64,000 nt of DNA. It comes from JASDSY01 sp041441465 (GTDB lineage Bacteria > Muiribacteriota > UBA9980). The stretch's first letter is position 1, and each line of letters opens with the position of its first letter. The stretch lies in the NCBI GenBank assembly GCA_041441465.1, contig JASDSY010000040.1, positions 1 through 64,000 of the forward strand, written 5' to 3'. Both the position numbers and the translations under genes were made by a program. Below the pieces are notes generated by a model. That model was not told the DNA's origin. It was given only the letters and a program-made list of their open reading frames with translations, and did no database searches. Positions 6,799 through 15,973 of this stretch are shown in pieces.

Positions 6799-9357
6799 AT
6801 GGGTAATAAGATACTGGACATTATTTCGAATATTCTGACTAAAAAAAACGACAGATTAAATTACATTAAAGGAACGACGAAGCTGCCGGATGCACAGCCG
6901 GTTGAAGGCGAGCTGAAATTCAATATCATCCGCGTTATAAAGTGGACGCTTTTCGTTCTGGCGCTTGTTGCGCTCCTGTCATTTCGTTATACCAAGCCTA
7001 ACATGCTTCCTAAACTGAACGAAGTCGCTAAATATGATATTCTTGCGCCTTATCAGATAAAGATTATCGACGAAAAAGCCACTGATAAGATGAAAGAGGA
7101 GATAATAAAAAGCGTTACCGATAAGTATAAATTCGATAAAAATATTTCCAGGGAAATCACCCGTAACATTAATGAATTGTTTGTCTTTATAAAGGAAACC
7201 AAAAAAGAGAATGAAAAAAAGGCTTTAACTGATGATATTATCGAAAGGAAAATAAATAATTATAAAATATCGTTTAAATCATTTAAGTACGCTCTGACTC
7301 TTTCAAATGAAGTCCTGGATAAGTTAAATCAGGGAATAAACTCTATATTTGAAACCGTGCTTTCGGTAGAAGTGCCTGTCGAAAAAATACATGTAGCCAA
7401 AAGCGAAGCGATGCTTAAGCTTAAGGTGCGTGCGTATGACGAGGAAGAGCTTAAGATGATGTATGACATATTCGAGCAATACATCAGGCCGAATTACGTC
7501 TACAATAAAGAAGCAACGCAAAAAGAGCGCGACAGGCTCGTAGCTAACGCGGTTCCGATCGAAAGACTTGTCGCTGAAGGCGAAATAATAGTGCGTCACG
7601 GTGAAATCGTAAAACAGGAACATATAGATATATTCAAAAAATATAATTTTTACGAAACGAATAACCATCCGACTTTGAATGTGCTGAGTTCATGCCTTAT
7701 TTCTTTTTTTTCAATAATCGTCGTTATTCTTTATCTGATTCAGAATAAGAACGAAATATTCAAGCAGGAAGCGCTGCTCACCATGCTCGCTATAATCGTT
7801 ATGTCGATACTGGTGATCGCGCGGATCGTAAATTTCATAAATTTCGAGAAAATGGCGTCGCCTTTTCCGAATTCGACTGAAAATTCTTTCTTTTCGCCTT
7901 ATATAATTCCGACATCCGCTTCGGCTATTTTAATTGCGCTGCTTATCGACACAAAGCTCGCTTTTATAGTGAATATAATTATAGTCATACTCGTCGACCT
8001 CATATTAGGGCATAACAATTCCAATTTTTTGATAGTGAACATATTCAGCGGAATTGTTGCGATATTGAACGTGAAAACAGTGAACCAGCGTTCGGATCTT
8101 ACCAAAGCAGGTATTATGGTGAGTTTTTCGAATATTTTCCTTATAACTGCATACGCGCTCTGGGAATATAACGTCATAAACATGAATTATTATTCAAATT
8201 TGATGCGTGACGCGGTATGGGGATTTTTTAACGGTTTCATTTCGGCAATATTTGCGATAGGAATGCTGCCTTACCTCGAAAGCATATTTAAAGTTTCCAC
8301 TTCTATGCGGCTTCTGGAATTATCAGATCTGAACCAGTCGCTTTTGAGAAGATTACTGCTCGAGGCGCCCGGGACATATCATCATTCGATGATCGTCGGC
8401 AATCTTGCAGAGGCGGCCGCCAAAGACATCGGCGCCGACGCATTGCTTTGCAGGGTAGCCGCTTATTATCATGATATCGGCAAATTGAAAAGGCCTTTAT
8501 TTTTTGTTGAAAACCAAAACAGCGGTCCTAATGTCCATGACACCATTAAACCTAATTTATCGGCGAAGGTAATAATGTCGCATACTAAAGACGGATATGA
8601 AATAGGAATGGAAAACCAGCTGCCGCAGGAAATTTTAAATATTATAATGCAGCATCATGGCACAAATCTTATCAGCTATTTCTATATTAAAGCTATAAAT
8701 AAGTTTTCGGAACCGTCAAAAGACGAGCACGTAGAGTCGGAATACAGATACAGCGGCCCTAAGCCGCAAAGCCGCGAAGCCGCTATAATACTTTTAGCCG
8801 ATGCTGTCGAAGCCGCATCTAGGGCGTTATCCAAACCTTCTGCGTCTTCGATCAAATCGCTTGTCAAAAAAATTCAGAATGAACGTTTTACTGACGGGCA
8901 ATTCGACGAATGCAATATTACTTTGAAAGATCTCGAAACGATTTCAAATACATTTATAAGAATTATAATGGGGATGTACCACTCGAGGATCGAATATCCT
9001 GAAAATGAAAAAGCCAATGCAAATAAAGGGCCTAAGCTAAATTTTAATGATGAGCCTGATGCTCAGAATAATTCGGCCCCGGCGACGGAAAATTCTAAGG
9101 CCGAAAATAAAGTTTCTGATGCTGCTAATTTGGAAAAGAAAGATAATCGTGAAGTTGCCGAAAATAAGGAACAGCCGGCGGCTTCGAATGAAAAGCAGGC
9201 GCAGCTTGAATTACCTGATGAAAAAAATGCAGCGATCGATAATAAATCAGATGATGCCGGAGCGGCATCTAAAAATAATGATTTGGAAAAAATGCCCTCG
9301 TCCGTGTTAAATTCAACTGAAGGCGGTTATTTAAAAGATGAAAGTAGAAATAATTAA
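6799..9357 (+). CDS. pgpH: Membrane HD-domain cyclic-di-AMP phosphodiesterase, PgpH family
   Basis: Seven-transmembrane HD (7TM-HD) protein; characterised members degrade c-di-AMP. One N-terminal membrane helix (about 50-67) is followed by a large extracytoplasmic domain (about 70-290), several membrane helices (about 295-490) and a cytoplasmic HD domain. The HD domain shows H528/H529, H558-D559 with GK, and QHHGT. After about residue 720 there is a low-complexity tail of roughly 130 residues rich in Asn, Ala, Lys, Glu and Asp, longer than is usual. The tail ends inside ybeY: the two genes overlap by 20 bases. Position before ybeY and era is the common bacterial arrangement, though phoH, dgkA and cdd, often found in this cluster, are absent here. 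Confidence 0.93.
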   Translation: MGNKILDIISNILTKKNDRLNYIKGTTKLPDAQPVEGELKFNIIRVIKWTLFVLALVALLSFRYTKPNMLPKLNEVAKYDILAPYQIKIIDEKATDKMKEEIIKSVTDKYKFDKNISREITRNINELFVFIKETKKENEKKALTDDIIERKINNYKISFKSFKYALTLSNEVLDKLNQGINSIFETVLSVEVPVEKIHVAKSEAMLKLKVRAYDEEELKMMYDIFEQYIRPNYVYNKEATQKERDRLVANAVPIERLVAEGEIIVRHGEIVKQEHIDIFKKYNFYETNNHPTLNVLSSCLISFFSIIVVILYLIQNKNEIFKQEALLTMLAIIVMSILVIARIVNFINFEKMASPFPNSTENSFFSPYIIPTSASAILIALLIDTKLAFIVNIIIVILVDLILGHNNSNFLIVNIFSGIVAILNVKTVNQRSDLTKAGIMVSFSNIFLITAYALWEYNVINMNYYSNLMRDAVWGFFNGFISAIFAIGMLPYLESIFKVSTSMRLLELSDLNQSLLRRLLLEAPGTYHHSMIVGNLAEAAAKDIGADALLCRVAAYYHDIGKLKRPLFFVENQNSGPNVHDTIKPNLSAKVIMSHTKDGYEIGMENQLPQEILNIIMQHHGTNLISYFYIKAINKFSEPSKDEHVESEYRYSGPKPQSREAAIILLADAVEAASRALSKPSASSIKSLVKKIQNERFTDGQFDECNITLKDLETISNTFIRIIMGMYHSRIEYPENEKANANKGPKLNFNDEPDAQNNSAPATENSKAENKVSDAANLEKKDNREVAENKEQPAASNEKQAQLELPDEKNAAIDNKSDDAGAASKNNDLEKMPSSVLNSTEGGYLKDESRNN

Positions 9358-9859
9358 CAGGCTGAAAAAGTTTAAAGTTAGTTCGAAAAAAATAAATGTT
9401 TTATTTGACAGGCTTTCTGAATTTTTCAAAATTGAGCCGAGATATTCGATTACTGTAACATTCGCCGGTATTGACACAATGCGTAATTTAAACCGCGATT
9501 TTCGCCAGAAAGATCGGCCGACCGATGTGCTTTCCTTTCCATTGTATGATACGGGCACAATAATCATGGCCGGAGATAAAAGAGGCCGCCATGATATAGA
9601 GTCGGGCATGCCTTTGATATTAGGAGACATAATATTATGCCCCGATTATATATTAAAAAACAATGTTTTAGAAGCGAATGAAAAATTTCAGTATGAAGTG
9701 CTTTACCTTTTAATTCACGGTTTTTTGCATTTGATCGGCCATGACCATGATGAAGATGATTACGAAAACTCAGAAATGAAAAAAGCCGCTGAAAAATTCA
9801 TAAAAAAATCGATATCCGAAAAAGATTATCAACTACTATTAATAAGGGGTTTGAATTGA
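9338..9859 (+). CDS. ybeY: rRNA maturation endoribonuclease YbeY
   Basis: Zinc-dependent endoribonuclease involved in 16S rRNA 3' processing and ribosome quality control. The hallmark HxxxHxxxxxH is formed by H127, H131 and H137 within HGFLHLIGHDH. Upstream are NRDFRQKDRPTDVLSFP and LGDIILCPD, both typical of the family. At 173 residues it is of normal length. It overlaps pgpH by 20 bases and the next gene by 4 bases (TTGA), so it sits inside a tightly packed operon. Confidence 0.96.
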   Translation: MKVEIINRLKKFKVSSKKINVLFDRLSEFFKIEPRYSITVTFAGIDTMRNLNRDFRQKDRPTDVLSFPLYDTGTIIMAGDKRGRHDIESGMPLILGDIILCPDYILKNNVLEANEKFQYEVLYLLIHGFLHLIGHDHDEDDYENSEMKKAAEKFIKKSISEKDYQLLLIRGLN

Positions 9860-11187
9860 ACTCTGAACTGATTATCTGGCTGATACAATCTATTTCAATA
9901 TTGTTTGTCCTATTTTTGCTTTCAGGTTTCTTTTCAGGTTCTGAAGGCGCTATTTTTTCGCTCGGCCATTTAAAGCTCAAAAAAATGCACGATTTGAAAT
10001 ACCGTACGGCGAAATACATATCGGCGCTTTTGAGCGACCCGGAGAAGCTTTTAATTACTATAATATTTGCAAATCTTTTTGTAAATACTCTTATTTCATC
10101 GTTGGCTACTATTTATTCAATTAAAATTTCTTCGCTTGTAAATATATCAGAGGAAACAGCGGTGCTGGCAGGTACGCTGATTACTTCTTATTTACTGGTT
10201 CTTTTAGGTGAGGTGACTCCTATTAATCTGGCGATTTATTTTGCTGAGCCTTTCGCCGTTATAGCCGCTCTTCCTATATACTTCCTTACTGTTGTATTTT
10301 CTAATGTGATACCTATCGTTCCGTTAATAAAAAAGTTTACAAGAATAATAATGCCGTTTTTTGGTATTCAGGACCAGCATGTAATAACTGAAAAGGAATT
10401 GAAATCAGCTATTTCTATCGGCGAAAAAGAAGGAATGATTGAACCGCACGAAAAGGTCATGCTTCATAGTATATTTGAATTTGGCGATACCGTTACAAAA
10501 GAAGTAATGACTCCGCGGGTTGATATGGTTTGCATGAAATCTGACTGCGATATAAAAAAAGCTTTTAAAGTATTTAAAGAATCGGGGTATTCGAGGATTC
10601 CTGTTTACGAAAACTCGCTTGATAATGTTATCGGTATTATACATGCCAAAGATATGCTTTCTTATATGACCGAGCATAAAGATGAAAACGTTACAGTTAA
10701 AACTATTCTGAGACAGGCGTACTTTGTTCCGGAAACAAAAAAAATCGAGGCGCTTCTTAAGGAATTACAGCAGAATAAAGTTCAAATCGCCATTGTTGTC
10801 GATGAATATGGCGGAACTGAGGGCCTGATCACTATGGAAGATATTCTCGAAGAAATCGTCGGCGAAATTATGGATGAGCATGACGAAGACGAAAAGCTGA
10901 TCGAGAAGTTAGATATTTATACGTATAAAGTAGATCCTAAAATTCCGGTCTACGAGTTTAATAATTTTATGGGCGCTGAAATACCGGAAGAATTATTCGA
11001 TACGCTTGGCGGGCTTTTATATGATTTGCTTGGACACGTTCCGCATATCGGCGAGGAAGTGACATTCGAACACCTGCATTTTAAAGTGATACAGATTGAC
11101 GGCAAAAGGATAAAGAAGGTATTTGTAAAGAAAATGCCGGAATCTGTTGTTTCCAGTGAAGACGGCGATATTTCTGAAAATGAATAA
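9856..11187 (+). CDS. CNNM/CorC-type membrane protein with CBS pair (first copy)
   Basis: Hemolysin C/CorC family integral membrane protein, associated with divalent cation (Mg2+ or Co2+) efflux. The DUF21/CNNM membrane domain with about four helices covers residues 1-190. A cytoplasmic CBS pair follows (about 205-330, with VMTPRVDMV and DEYGGTEGLITMEDI). The C-terminal CorC_HlyC domain is at about 345-430. The start is a TTG at 9856 preceded by AAGGGG and overlapping the ybeY stop. It stands next to a second gene of identical architecture, probably an old duplication. Transport direction and ion cannot be read from sequence. Confidence 0.92.
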   Translation: MNSELIIWLIQSISILFVLFLLSGFFSGSEGAIFSLGHLKLKKMHDLKYRTAKYISALLSDPEKLLITIIFANLFVNTLISSLATIYSIKISSLVNISEETAVLAGTLITSYLLVLLGEVTPINLAIYFAEPFAVIAALPIYFLTVVFSNVIPIVPLIKKFTRIIMPFFGIQDQHVITEKELKSAISIGEKEGMIEPHEKVMLHSIFEFGDTVTKEVMTPRVDMVCMKSDCDIKKAFKVFKESGYSRIPVYENSLDNVIGIIHAKDMLSYMTEHKDENVTVKTILRQAYFVPETKKIEALLKELQQNKVQIAIVVDEYGGTEGLITMEDILEEIVGEIMDEHDEDEKLIEKLDIYTYKVDPKIPVYEFNNFMGAEIPEELFDTLGGLLYDLLGHVPHIGEEVTFEHLHFKVIQIDGKRIKKVFVKKMPESVVSSEDGDISENE

Positions 11188-11210
11188 TTATTCGGAGTGA
11201 ATAAAAAAAC

Positions 11211-12518
11211 ATGGGAATTTTCTGGATTGTAATAACAGGTATAATTTCGATAGCAATGCTGGCGTTCTTTTCGGGCGCCGAAGTCGCCATGATTTCTATT
11301 AATAAAGTCCGCATAAAGCTTCTGGCCGAGGGCGGCGGCGGTATCGAGAATGCCCGTATAATGAACGAACTTTTGAAGGATCACGAAAAGGTTATTTCGG
11401 CAATGCTTATTGGAGTCAACATTTCGATTATTCTCGGAACGACTATAATGACATTTATGCTTAATAATCTCGTTAAAGAATCAGCTTCTGTCCTGATAAT
11501 GACAATAATAATGCCTCCGCTTTATCTGATATTCGGAGAGTTGATTCCTAAAAGAATATGCAGAGGCAATGCCGATATGCTCGCTCTTAAATACGTAAGA
11601 GTTATACGTTTTTTTTATAACAAATTTTATTATATCGTAAGTCATTTCACTTTTCTTTTAGATCTTGTGAAACGCCTTTTTAAATCAAAGCAGTCCAATA
11701 ATCCAACAATGACCAAAGAGGAAATTCAGTATCTGATAAAAATGAGCGAATCCGAAGGCGTGATAAAAAAATCGGAAATGCGCATGATAGATTCTATTTT
11801 TGAATTCAACAACAAGCTTTTAAATGACGTTATGACGCCGCGAAACGATATCGTGGCAGTTCAATCCTCGGCTACTCTTGAGGATGTGCTTGCTATAGGC
11901 GTTAAAGAAGGATTTTCCAGAATGCCGGTTTACGATAAGAATATCGATAATGTTTCGGGTTTTGTATACATCCTTGACCTTATACAATCAATTGATTTGC
12001 AGGGGAAGACTTTAAAGGATTTTATCAGGCCGATACATTTTTCGCCTGAGACAAAAAAAATAAGCGCCATGCTCCATGAAATGCAAAAGACTAAAATTCA
12101 TATGTCGATTGTTGTTGACGAATACGGCCAGACTGCCGGCCTGTGCACTATAGAAGATATAATTGAGGAGATCGTCGGCGAAATCCGTGATGAATATGAT
12201 GTCGAAGAGCCTGAAATGATTAAGATAAATGAGAATGCGTATTTGTTTAACGCGATGATGGACCTTTCGGACGTATGCAAAAAACTTGATTTGTCTATTG
12301 AAAGCAGTGATTTTGAGGAGCTGGATCTTGGCGATATCAAAACGATAGGCGGCTTTGTAATCAGCCTTATCGGGCGTATCCCGAAGCTTAAGGATGAAAT
12401 CAGCTACAAGAACATTAAATTTATTGTCGAGAAAATTGACAAGCAGAGAATAAAGCAGGTAAAAGCCATAAAAAAAGCGATACCTGCAGTAGTAAATACG
12501 GAGGTTACTGGTGCCTGA
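11211..12518 (+). CDS. CNNM/CorC-type membrane protein with CBS pair (second copy)
   Basis: Same architecture as its upstream neighbour: DUF21/CNNM membrane domain (about 1-185), CBS pair (about 200-325, with VMTPRNDIV and DEYGQTAGLCTIEDI) and CorC_HlyC C-terminal domain (about 340-425). The proteins align along their whole length but have diverged clearly, so this is not a recent duplication. It starts 23 bases after the first copy and overlaps era by 8 bases. The two copies occupy the place where dgkA and cdd lie between ybeY and era in many Firmicutes. Confidence 0.92.
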   Translation: MGIFWIVITGIISIAMLAFFSGAEVAMISINKVRIKLLAEGGGGIENARIMNELLKDHEKVISAMLIGVNISIILGTTIMTFMLNNLVKESASVLIMTIIMPPLYLIFGELIPKRICRGNADMLALKYVRVIRFFYNKFYYIVSHFTFLLDLVKRLFKSKQSNNPTMTKEEIQYLIKMSESEGVIKKSEMRMIDSIFEFNNKLLNDVMTPRNDIVAVQSSATLEDVLAIGVKEGFSRMPVYDKNIDNVSGFVYILDLIQSIDLQGKTLKDFIRPIHFSPETKKISAMLHEMQKTKIHMSIVVDEYGQTAGLCTIEDIIEEIVGEIRDEYDVEEPEMIKINENAYLFNAMMDLSDVCKKLDLSIESSDFEELDLGDIKTIGGFVISLIGRIPKLKDEISYKNIKFIVEKIDKQRIKQVKAIKKAIPAVVNTEVTGA

Positions 12519-13434
12519 AAATAATAATGACGTGAAAAATTTCAAATCCGGGTTTGCCGTTGTACTCGGGCTTTCATCGAGCGGCAAATCTACCCTTATC
12601 AATGCGGTAATAGGCGAAAAAGTGGCCATAGTTTCCTCTAAAAAGCAGAGTACGCGTACGCCGCTTCGCGGGATTTATACCGACGATAAGAGCCAGATAA
12701 TTTTTATCGATACACCCGGTTTTTTCAAGCCTAAAGATAAGCTTGAAGAGTACATGCTTGCGTCTATGATAAACTCTATCGATGCCGCTGATGTTATAGT
12801 ATTCGTAGCGGACATAACGACTCCGTTAAGCGCCGTTCCTCAGGAATTCATAGATCTTGTTATAAAAGCGAAGCAGCCTAAAATTCTGGCGATTTCAAAA
12901 ATGGATAAGATCAAGGAATTTAATCTTTCCGAAAATATTGATTATGTTGGTTTTTCAACATATTTTAACGAGACTATAACTGTTTCAGCAGTATCAGGAC
13001 TGAATTTGAATAAGCTTACTGATTCGATAGCGAATCAATTGCCATACGGCGATATGCTTTATCCGGAAGACGAAATTACCGATGCCAGTTCGCGTTTTAT
13101 AATCAGCGAAGTAATCCGCGAATCGATATGCGAGATAACCCATGATGAAATACCATATTCGATAGCGGTGATTTGCGACGAATTGACGCAGCGCGAAAAT
13201 AATGTTTATTATATGGCATGTACGGTATATGTCGAACGCGATTCGCAAAAAGGTATAGTGATAGGCCGTAACGGCACTGTAATAAAAAAAATAGGAACGC
13301 GCTCGAGGCAGATAATTGAAAATGTACTGGGTATAAAGGCATATCTCGACGTACGAGTGAAAGTTTCTGAAAAATGGCGGAAAAATGATATGTTTTTAAG
13401 GTCGCTCGGCTATTTTGTCTCAAAAAAAAGGTAG
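12511..13434 (+). CDS. era: GTPase Era with unusual nucleotide-binding motifs
   Basis: Ribosome-associated GTPase needed for 16S rRNA maturation and small-subunit assembly. The N-terminal G domain (about 10-180) has P-loop GLSSSGKST, switch segment KKQSTRTPLRG and DTPGF. The C-terminal KH domain (about 205-300) carries GRNGTVIKKIGTRSRQ and KVSEKWRKN, which are diagnostic of Era. Two motifs deviate: the P-loop is normally GRPNVGKST, and the guanine-recognition motif NKxD is SKMD here. The start GTG at 12511 has GGAGG upstream and lies inside the end of the preceding gene. Its position between ybeY and recO fits the usual cluster. Confidence 0.94.
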   Translation: MPENNNDVKNFKSGFAVVLGLSSSGKSTLINAVIGEKVAIVSSKKQSTRTPLRGIYTDDKSQIIFIDTPGFFKPKDKLEEYMLASMINSIDAADVIVFVADITTPLSAVPQEFIDLVIKAKQPKILAISKMDKIKEFNLSENIDYVGFSTYFNETITVSAVSGLNLNKLTDSIANQLPYGDMLYPEDEITDASSRFIISEVIRESICEITHDEIPYSIAVICDELTQRENNVYYMACTVYVERDSQKGIVIGRNGTVIKKIGTRSRQIIENVLGIKAYLDVRVKVSEKWRKNDMFLRSLGYFVSKKR

Positions 13435-13440
13435 AACTGC

Positions 13441-14214
13441 ATGCCTGAAAATTTAACCGGCAAAAATTTGATCCTTCCGACCGATGAATGTGTCGTCCTT
13501 AAATCCATGTCTTACCGTGAGGCGGACAGGATTGTCACGGTTTTTTCGAAAAATTTCGGCAAAAAAAATTTGCTCGCCCGGGGCGCCTGCAAGCCTAATT
13601 CCAAGCTCGGCGGCTGCACCGACTCGCTTTCGATAATAGAGTACATTCCGAAGCCGACCAGGACTTTTACTTTGATAACAGAACCGCGTATCATCACGCC
13701 TTTATTTAAAATCAAGGAATCCGGCGATTCGTTTTTTATGGCCTGTGCAGTCTGCGAAATAATACTGCGCGCTACTGAATTTGACGTTAAAATGTCAGGC
13801 TTGTACGATGTTTTTAAAAATACATTGATAATAATGAATTCGATCGAAAAATCAGAAGAACAGCCCAGTCCGGAGCTTTTACTTTTGCTTAAATTCGAGC
13901 TTTTTTTTCTGGACCGGGTCGGTTACCAGATTAATATGAACAATTGTTCGTCATGCGGCCGGGTTCTTTCGGCTTACATATATGATCTGTCATCGGGCGG
14001 GAACGTTTGCGAGCGCTGCTCGATAGGCAGGACTGCCGCAGTAGCCGCGGATTATGAAATGGCGTTGATAAAAAAATTGGCGGCCGCCGGTAACGTGAGC
14101 GAAATGCTGAAATACCGCGAAAGCGAGCCTGTGCTTTTAAAAATACAAAAAATAATAAAATCTCATTTAAAGGCTAACTTGCATGTAACGCTGACTTCGG
14201 ATTCTTTTTTTTGA
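13441..14214 (+). CDS. recO: DNA repair protein RecO
   Basis: Recombination mediator that helps load RecA on single-stranded DNA with RecR and RecF. The N-terminal OB fold (about 1-90) includes the family-typical VLKSMSYREADRIVTVFSKNFGK. The helical middle is followed by a zinc-binding segment with CSSCG and CERC (four cysteines, about residues 169-196). Its 257 residues are normal. It begins six bases after era, the conserved era-recO pair. It is the last gene of the housekeeping run; no terminator is visible after it. Confidence 0.92.
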   Translation: MPENLTGKNLILPTDECVVLKSMSYREADRIVTVFSKNFGKKNLLARGACKPNSKLGGCTDSLSIIEYIPKPTRTFTLITEPRIITPLFKIKESGDSFFMACAVCEIILRATEFDVKMSGLYDVFKNTLIIMNSIEKSEEQPSPELLLLLKFELFFLDRVGYQINMNNCSSCGRVLSAYIYDLSSGGNVCERCSIGRTAAVAADYEMALIKKLAAAGNVSEMLKYRESEPVLLKIQKIIKSHLKANLHVTLTSDSFF

Positions 14215-14288
14215 TATTTGGCGGTGTTAGCTGTTATCAGATATTAAGAAATTAAATTAAGAATTATTTTTAAAAAGGATAATTTATT

Positions 14289-15965
14289 ATGAAAAAATTT
14301 AAAGCCATATTAACTGCCGGTCAGACGGTTTTATTTGACGAAAAAATGAGTGAAATTAACGGCGGTGATAAATTAACCAGTGTAATTCAGCAGGACTCTT
14401 ATTTTCAGAATATCGACATGGAATCGAGCATTTCCAAACAAGCGCTAAGGGTGCGGTATGAAATCAGGAACGGACGCGCCGAATATGGACTTACCTTGAA
14501 TGTACTGAGCGAAGGCGGCAGCGAGTGGGCCGTTCATTCGGAGATACATTCCGGCACTGATGAGAATATATATAAAATACTTTCAGCTACCGGTTTTAAG
14601 CGCCTGGCGACGCTTCAGAAGAAAAGAACTTGCTATTCGGCACCTTTTAAAATGACCAAAGATGAAATATACGGGTTTGGCACGATAATTAAATTGTATT
14701 ATAATTCAGACGCCGAGAAGGAAAACATTATTTCATTCTTTAATTCGATAGGCGTGACCGCTTTTGAGGAACGTCCTAATTTGCAGATTTTTCTTGATTA
14801 TTTAAAGCGAAAGACTGCATTAAATAAAGATGCCGGTGTCAGCGAAGTAAAAAACGCTATTTCGGAGCTTCTGGAAAAACAAAAAACTGTCATTATCGGT
14901 ATAGCCGGCGGATCGGGTTCGGGAAAGACTTTTATCTCAGGTGAGCTGTGTCAGTTTATACCTGATTCAGTTGTTTTTACGCTGGACGATTATTATAAGG
15001 ACCGGGACTGGATAATCAAGAATTTAAACTCTAATTTTGACGATCCGGAAGCCATAAATATCGATCTGGCAGCCGAGCATATCGGTTTATTGAAATCGTC
15101 GGTTACTGTTAACCGCCCGAAACGTTCTCTTGAGTTAGGCCGTGTTGTAGGCAGCGTCGAAGTAAAGCCGGCGAAACTTATAATAGTAGAAGGTATTTAT
15201 GCTCTTAACGAAAAACTTGCCGGACTTTATGATTATTCGGTGTTTATCGACGCGCGTCTTCACGGAAAGCTGATAAGACGCCTGATACGTGATATCGGAA
15301 AGACCGGCCAGGACTTCGAGGGTATTTTGCTGCAATATGTCAGCACGGTTCAGCCTATGTACGAAAAACATATCGAGCCTACGAAAAATGCAGCAAGCCT
15401 TATAATTAATAATGAATTTGCGCCGTCGTGCGAAACATACAACAATATTAATAGATTTGAATATAAGATGAGGCGTCCGTTCGCGGTGCCGATTGAAACT
15501 TTGAAAAAAGTCGGAGCCGCCGTAGTAAGCGAGAATCACCAGATCGATAAATATTACGTTTCGCCCGGCGTAAATTTTGTCGAAAGCGATGAATTGCTCA
15601 GAATACGAGAGGAAAACGGCAGGCTGCTTCTGACATATAAAGGGCCTAAAAAAGGAAATTTCCAGCGCCCGCGAATCGATTTCCCGATAAGCAAAAAATT
15701 TTCAGAGGTTCTTTTATATTTAGGCTACTCGAATCCGATAACGACGGAAAAGGTGCGTTATAAGTTTACATCGGCTGATTTTCCGAAGCTCGATATCGTT
15801 ATTGACGAGGTAAAAAATCTTGGAAATTATATAGAAGTGCGCGTAAATTCATCGGACGGCGAAAAAACGGCCGGCGAATTTTTGAAACTGCTTGGAATAA
15901 GCGGTGAAATTAGCAAGAATAAAAGCTATTTCGGTGAAATTATAAAAAAGACGTTTAACATATAA
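14289..15965 (+). CDS. CYTH-uridine kinase-CYTH fusion protein
   Basis: A P-loop kinase of the uridine kinase/phosphoribulokinase family sits in the middle (about 195-400). It has P-loop G204-T214 (GIAGGSGSGKT), DDYYKD and IIVEGIYAL. It is flanked by two modules that read as CYTH (triphosphate tunnel) domains. The N-terminal module (about 35-170) shows LRVRYE, LTLNVLSEG, KKRTCY and DEIYGFGTIIKL. The C-terminal module (about 425-555) shows LLRIREENGRLLLTYKGPK, EKVRYKF and DEVKNLGNYIEVRV. Neither has the ExExK motif that opens catalytic CYTH domains. Plant TTM1/TTM2 combine a uridine kinase-like domain with one CYTH domain; two flanking copies is unusual. Substrate is unknown; nucleoside phosphorylation gated by a phosphate-rich ligand is one possibility. 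AAGGA precedes the start. Confidence 0.8.
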   Translation: MKKFKAILTAGQTVLFDEKMSEINGGDKLTSVIQQDSYFQNIDMESSISKQALRVRYEIRNGRAEYGLTLNVLSEGGSEWAVHSEIHSGTDENIYKILSATGFKRLATLQKKRTCYSAPFKMTKDEIYGFGTIIKLYYNSDAEKENIISFFNSIGVTAFEERPNLQIFLDYLKRKTALNKDAGVSEVKNAISELLEKQKTVIIGIAGGSGSGKTFISGELCQFIPDSVVFTLDDYYKDRDWIIKNLNSNFDDPEAINIDLAAEHIGLLKSSVTVNRPKRSLELGRVVGSVEVKPAKLIIVEGIYALNEKLAGLYDYSVFIDARLHGKLIRRLIRDIGKTGQDFEGILLQYVSTVQPMYEKHIEPTKNAASLIINNEFAPSCETYNNINRFEYKMRRPFAVPIETLKKVGAAVVSENHQIDKYYVSPGVNFVESDELLRIREENGRLLLTYKGPKKGNFQRPRIDFPISKKFSEVLLYLGYSNPITTEKVRYKFTSADFPKLDIVIDEVKNLGNYIEVRVNSSDGEKTAGEFLKLLGISGEISKNKSYFGEIIKKTFNI

Positions 15966-15973
15966 ATATACGG

